Source: Tenrec ecaudatus (Eukaryota; Chordata; Mammalia; Afrosoricida; Tenrecidae). Taken from it: a stretch of DNA of 64,000 bases. Of this stretch, positions 60,780 to 64,000 are shown one piece after another (the first letter of the stretch is position 1; each line of letters opens with the position of its first letter). Where the stretch lies: positions 8,366,497 through 8,430,496 of the forward strand of contig NC_134542.1 of NCBI RefSeq assembly GCF_050624435.1, given 5' to 3'. The notes below the pieces were generated by a model, which had not been told where the DNA came from, ran no database searches, and saw only the letters and a program-made list of their open reading frames with translations. A program made the translations under genes and the position numbers.

Positions 60780-63720
60780 TATAAATACTTGTAAGATTTC
60801 TTTATTTCACCCAGAGTATAATTATTTTTGATGACACATAAGTATCAGGATAGACTAAATTATGTTTTCCCAATGAATTTCTTGAAAAAGGATTTCTGAT
60901 TAAAGATGGTTGGTTGAAGACATGTTAACTGCTCTCTCACTAAAATTTCTAAAGGGACATTTAAGGAATTAAAGTCAATGAGGATGTGACGAAAAACCAC
61001 TCCAAATCTACAGGAGAATGTGTGGTCTTAGCAGCACTCATTGTTACTGGTGGTAGAAGATGCAAAGAGAAGTCAAGACAAGCAATGGGGGCTTGGAGAG
61101 AGACATCAGGGTGAAGATAGAAGGATTGTTCAAAAGGCAAAATACGAAACCATCTGCTCCCCACCCTTCTCTGATTCCCACACACAGAACCCATGCATCC
61201 TGGAGTATAGCGTCCCGGGCAGGAGACGGAGGTTTCTTCTCTAGAGAAATGCAAATGATTTGGAGGAAAAGGTCTTCCACTGGTGGCATTTACAATTCCC
61301 CATCTCCAAATTCAAAAGCTCATCTCGGGAAATAGAGGTCCGTTTCAGCTTGAAAAGACAACAGCCGGCCAAATACATCTGAGAAAAACCCACGACCGGA
61401 AGGAGAAAGGCTATGGTAAGCACAGGTCAAAATAACCCCAGCAGAGACACAGACTTTCCTGGGAACAGAACAGAACTTCATAGAGCTCCACCACCTGTCT
61501 GTCCGTTTGCCCCCACGTCGTGGAACTATATGGGTGTACCTATGCCACTGGCATTTCAGGGTCACCCATAGGTTTCAGCAGGACTTGCAGATTAAGATAG
61601 ACTGGAAAAAAAGGCATTGAAATCGACTCATATAAACATCAGTCATGATCCCTTATGGATCCGAACAGAAAACTGATGTACGGACTTCAAGCATGGCAGC
61701 TGTTGAGACAATGACACAGCACCAGGCAGGGCTTTATGGGAGAATGATGAGTCAGAATCAACTCAGCAGTTGCCAGCAACAACCGCCACAACCGCCAAAG
61801 TGATATGAGAATGCGCTGTGCTCAGGGTGCCATGAAAAAAATCGCCCTCATTATTATAAAATAAAGTGGTGGGAATTTCCCAGAAAGTAAAAGAGGGACA
61901 AGAAAACCCTAAAAGAAATAAAGAAAAGTAAATCTGAACTCCTACCTGTCCTAAGATAGCCATGAAGTCTAGAGAATTTAGGAGCCAAAGGAAATGACTA
62001 AGATAATGTATACTCTTACACTTTTTTATATACATGCTCAGAAAATACTCCGCCCACCCTGTGTTGTTCTCACTTATTTCAAGGTGGCTGCCTTCCGGGC
62101 AAAGGTAAGATTGTGCAAGTGGCATGTGTCACTTTGGCAGAAGAATACAGAGCTGGCCCTGGGCTAGCTACACCAGGGTGACAGGCAGGGTTTCAGCTGA
62201 CAGCTGTTCAATCAGTTGGGGACAGAGTCCAGAATGAGGGTTCCCAGAAGCAGAGACTTGATGGACCTACTGAGATGTTGAAGCTCCGTCTTCCTATTGA
62301 AGGATCGATTCCATCTTTACTGATACACTGTCTGGTACTCATTAGCTGATAGGTATCCTACTAGCAAAATTAAGAAGTCAGCCAGCAAAGTTGTTTTCAA
62401 ACGAGTGGAAGACATCACTCCCCAAACCAAACCAGATCTATCGCTATCAGGTTGATTCCAACTCACTAAAACAAGTTAAATAACTGAGGCCTACAAATTA
62501 CAAACCCAATCTAAAGTACACCTGAAAAATTATTTTAGGATGATTCTCTAAGTGTGGCTCATAGGTCCCAGGAACCCATCAGATCTGCAAGATTCTTAGT
62601 TTTTTGCTGGCATCAAAATCATGTTTATAATAATACCAGTCTGTTATTTATTCTTTTTATTTATTTTTTTCCATGAGTGTTCAGTGGAATTTTCCAGAGA
62701 CTACTTGATACTGTAGTAGATTAAATGCAGAAGTAGATATGATTGTCCAGATTTCTTTTACTGGGATAGATATTAAAGATTTTTGGAAAAGTGTAAAGCA
62801 ATGTTATTCTTCTTAATAGTTGATTTTCTTCTGAAAATAATAGTTATTTTTGATAATTGTATGCTATTTATGTTAAAAAGTAATGAGCTAATTATTTTTA
62901 CTGAATAAATAATGTACTAAATAAATTAATAAATAATTTTAAAATATTTAAAAGTTTACTTTTTATATTAAAAGTGACTGTCAATAAATATAACCGATGT
63001 GAACAAAGTTTTGATATTTGGGGTTCTTAATAAATTTAAGACTATAAATTAGTAGATCTTGAGAATGAAAGATTGTGAACACCTGTCTTAGATAAAGAAG
63101 GCATGCACTGTATATAATAACACCAATAATTTAATCTAAAAATTCAGATTATGTAAACAGTTTTTAAATGGTGTAGAAGAAGTAAAACAGTTAAGCTAAG
63201 TGACTTGTTTTCAAAAGGTAAACTCAAATGATGTGGTTTTACACTGGATGTTACCATAAGAAAATGATACATTAGAGAATTCATTGTAAAATCTACAGGT
63301 TGCTAAAAGAATCAAAATGAGACTAAATCACTTACTATAGAATGAAAAAGTAAAGAAACTATTTATTTTCCTTAAACAGAGAAAACACAGAGGTGTAAAA
63401 TATACAATGTACCAAAAAATTCATAAAAGGAAAAAAAAGTCACTGCTGTCAGGCCCATGGATATCAGAGTAGATATGGACTTCACGGAGCTTCCAGTGGC
63501 GGGTTTTGTCAGTTTTAGATCACCAGGCCCTTCTTGGAGTGCACCTCTGTTTATATCACTCAGGCACTTCAAGTAAAAAGATATACGCCATTGATAGGAC
63601 ATTACATTTTCATTTTAAGAGTATAAATAGTCAAAAAGAATCTAACTATAAAAAGCAGAAAAGACAAAATGACATTAAAAATATTAAAAGTCAAAACCTA
63701 GTAACACTGTCATGGCAGTA
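60780..63720. other. Upstream of SP140, no gene recognised
   Basis: AT-rich, mostly unassigned. A SINE/RTE tail is visible near 61600-61800 (TGAGTCAGAATCAACTCAGC). No exon with a suitable donor for SP140 exon 1 was accepted here. The first exon may lie here or beyond the window. Confidence 0.4.
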
Positions 63721-63729
63721 CAAACAGCT

Positions 63730-64000
63730 TGATATTGATATAAAGTTGGATATATAGGCTAATGATCAGACTAGAGAACCCAGAAATAAAACAACACATC
63801 TACAGATCCTTGATTTATGTTGAAGGACTGAGACACATTAAATGGGAAAAGCGTCTTTACAACAAATGGCGCTAGAAAAATTGGATCTCTGTCTGCAAAA
63901 GAATGAAATGGAAAAACAAAAATAAAAGAATGAGATGGAGCCCGTACCTCACACCACATCCAAAAATGAACCCAAGATCGATTAAAGACTTAAATATAAC
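63730..64000 (+). mobile_element. L1 fragment, ORF2 C-terminal region (runs off the window)
   Basis: CTAATGATCAGACTAGAGAA, AATGGCGCTAGAAAAATTGG, and CCCAAGATCGATTAAAGACT are L1 ORF2 C-terminal sequence. Confidence 0.82.

Noticed and set aside
61940-61975. ATGGCTATCTTAGGACAG before GTAGGA (minus strand) as SP140 exon 1
   Set aside because: The phase is 0, whereas the next exon needs a split codon ending in AG. There is no promoter-like sequence above it and no similarity to known SP140 starts.

Overview
This is mammalian nuclear DNA, almost certainly from an afrotherian and most likely a tenrec or close relative. The basis is many copies of an AfroSINE-like tRNA-derived SINE in both orientations, abundant BovB/RTE LINE fragments, and a young-looking L1 lineage whose long 3' tail recurs at least eight times. 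The species is an inference; the repeats and gene content are seen directly. Single ORFs are nearly all uninformative. The real signal is a set of short exons on the minus strand bounded by canonical splice sites in consistent phase.

Two SP100-family genes (interferon-inducible nuclear-body / chromatin-reader proteins) lie head to tail on the minus strand. The first, called SP140, runs from about 54.46 kb down to 18.60 kb. I could place sixteen coding exons: HSR/CARD-like domain (2 exons), a linker exon, acidic and Cys/Lys-rich repeat exons, nuclear-localisation exons, SAND (2 exons), a basic linker, PHD finger (2 exons) and bromodomain (3 exons), then a stop and an AATAAA signal near 18.36 kb. 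Its first exon was not found and a few middle exons may be missing. The second, called SP100, starts at about 14.60 kb, just downstream of a GC-box/CCAAT promoter carrying three GAAGTGAAAGA repeats (IRF-like). It continues with two HSR exons at 8.2 and 6.5 kb and a linker exon at 0.8 kb, then leaves the window. No third paralogue (SP140L) lies between them.

The rest is intron and spacer filled with repeats. SP100 intron 1 holds a nuclear copy of mitochondrial DNA (16S, tRNA-Leu, ND1, tRNA-Ile/Gln/Met, ND2; about 11.06-13.93 kb). Inside that copy sits a polyadenylated U1 snRNA pseudogene fused to a perfect 71-bp inverted duplication of ND1. SP100 intron 3 holds the 5' end of an ABCF1 retrocopy nested in another repeat. 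A CpG-rich segment at 39.55-40.32 kb contains one SP140 exon and abuts a 23-bp minisatellite. L1, RTE and SINE copies, two well-bounded DNA transposons, three dinucleotide microsatellites and a 4 x 50-bp tandem repeat account for much of the remainder. The region above 54.5 kb is repeats and unassigned sequence.

No new multi-gene system is evident. The most useful results are the exon-level reconstruction of the two immune genes, the SP100 promoter array, and the U1/ND1 fold-back insertion.
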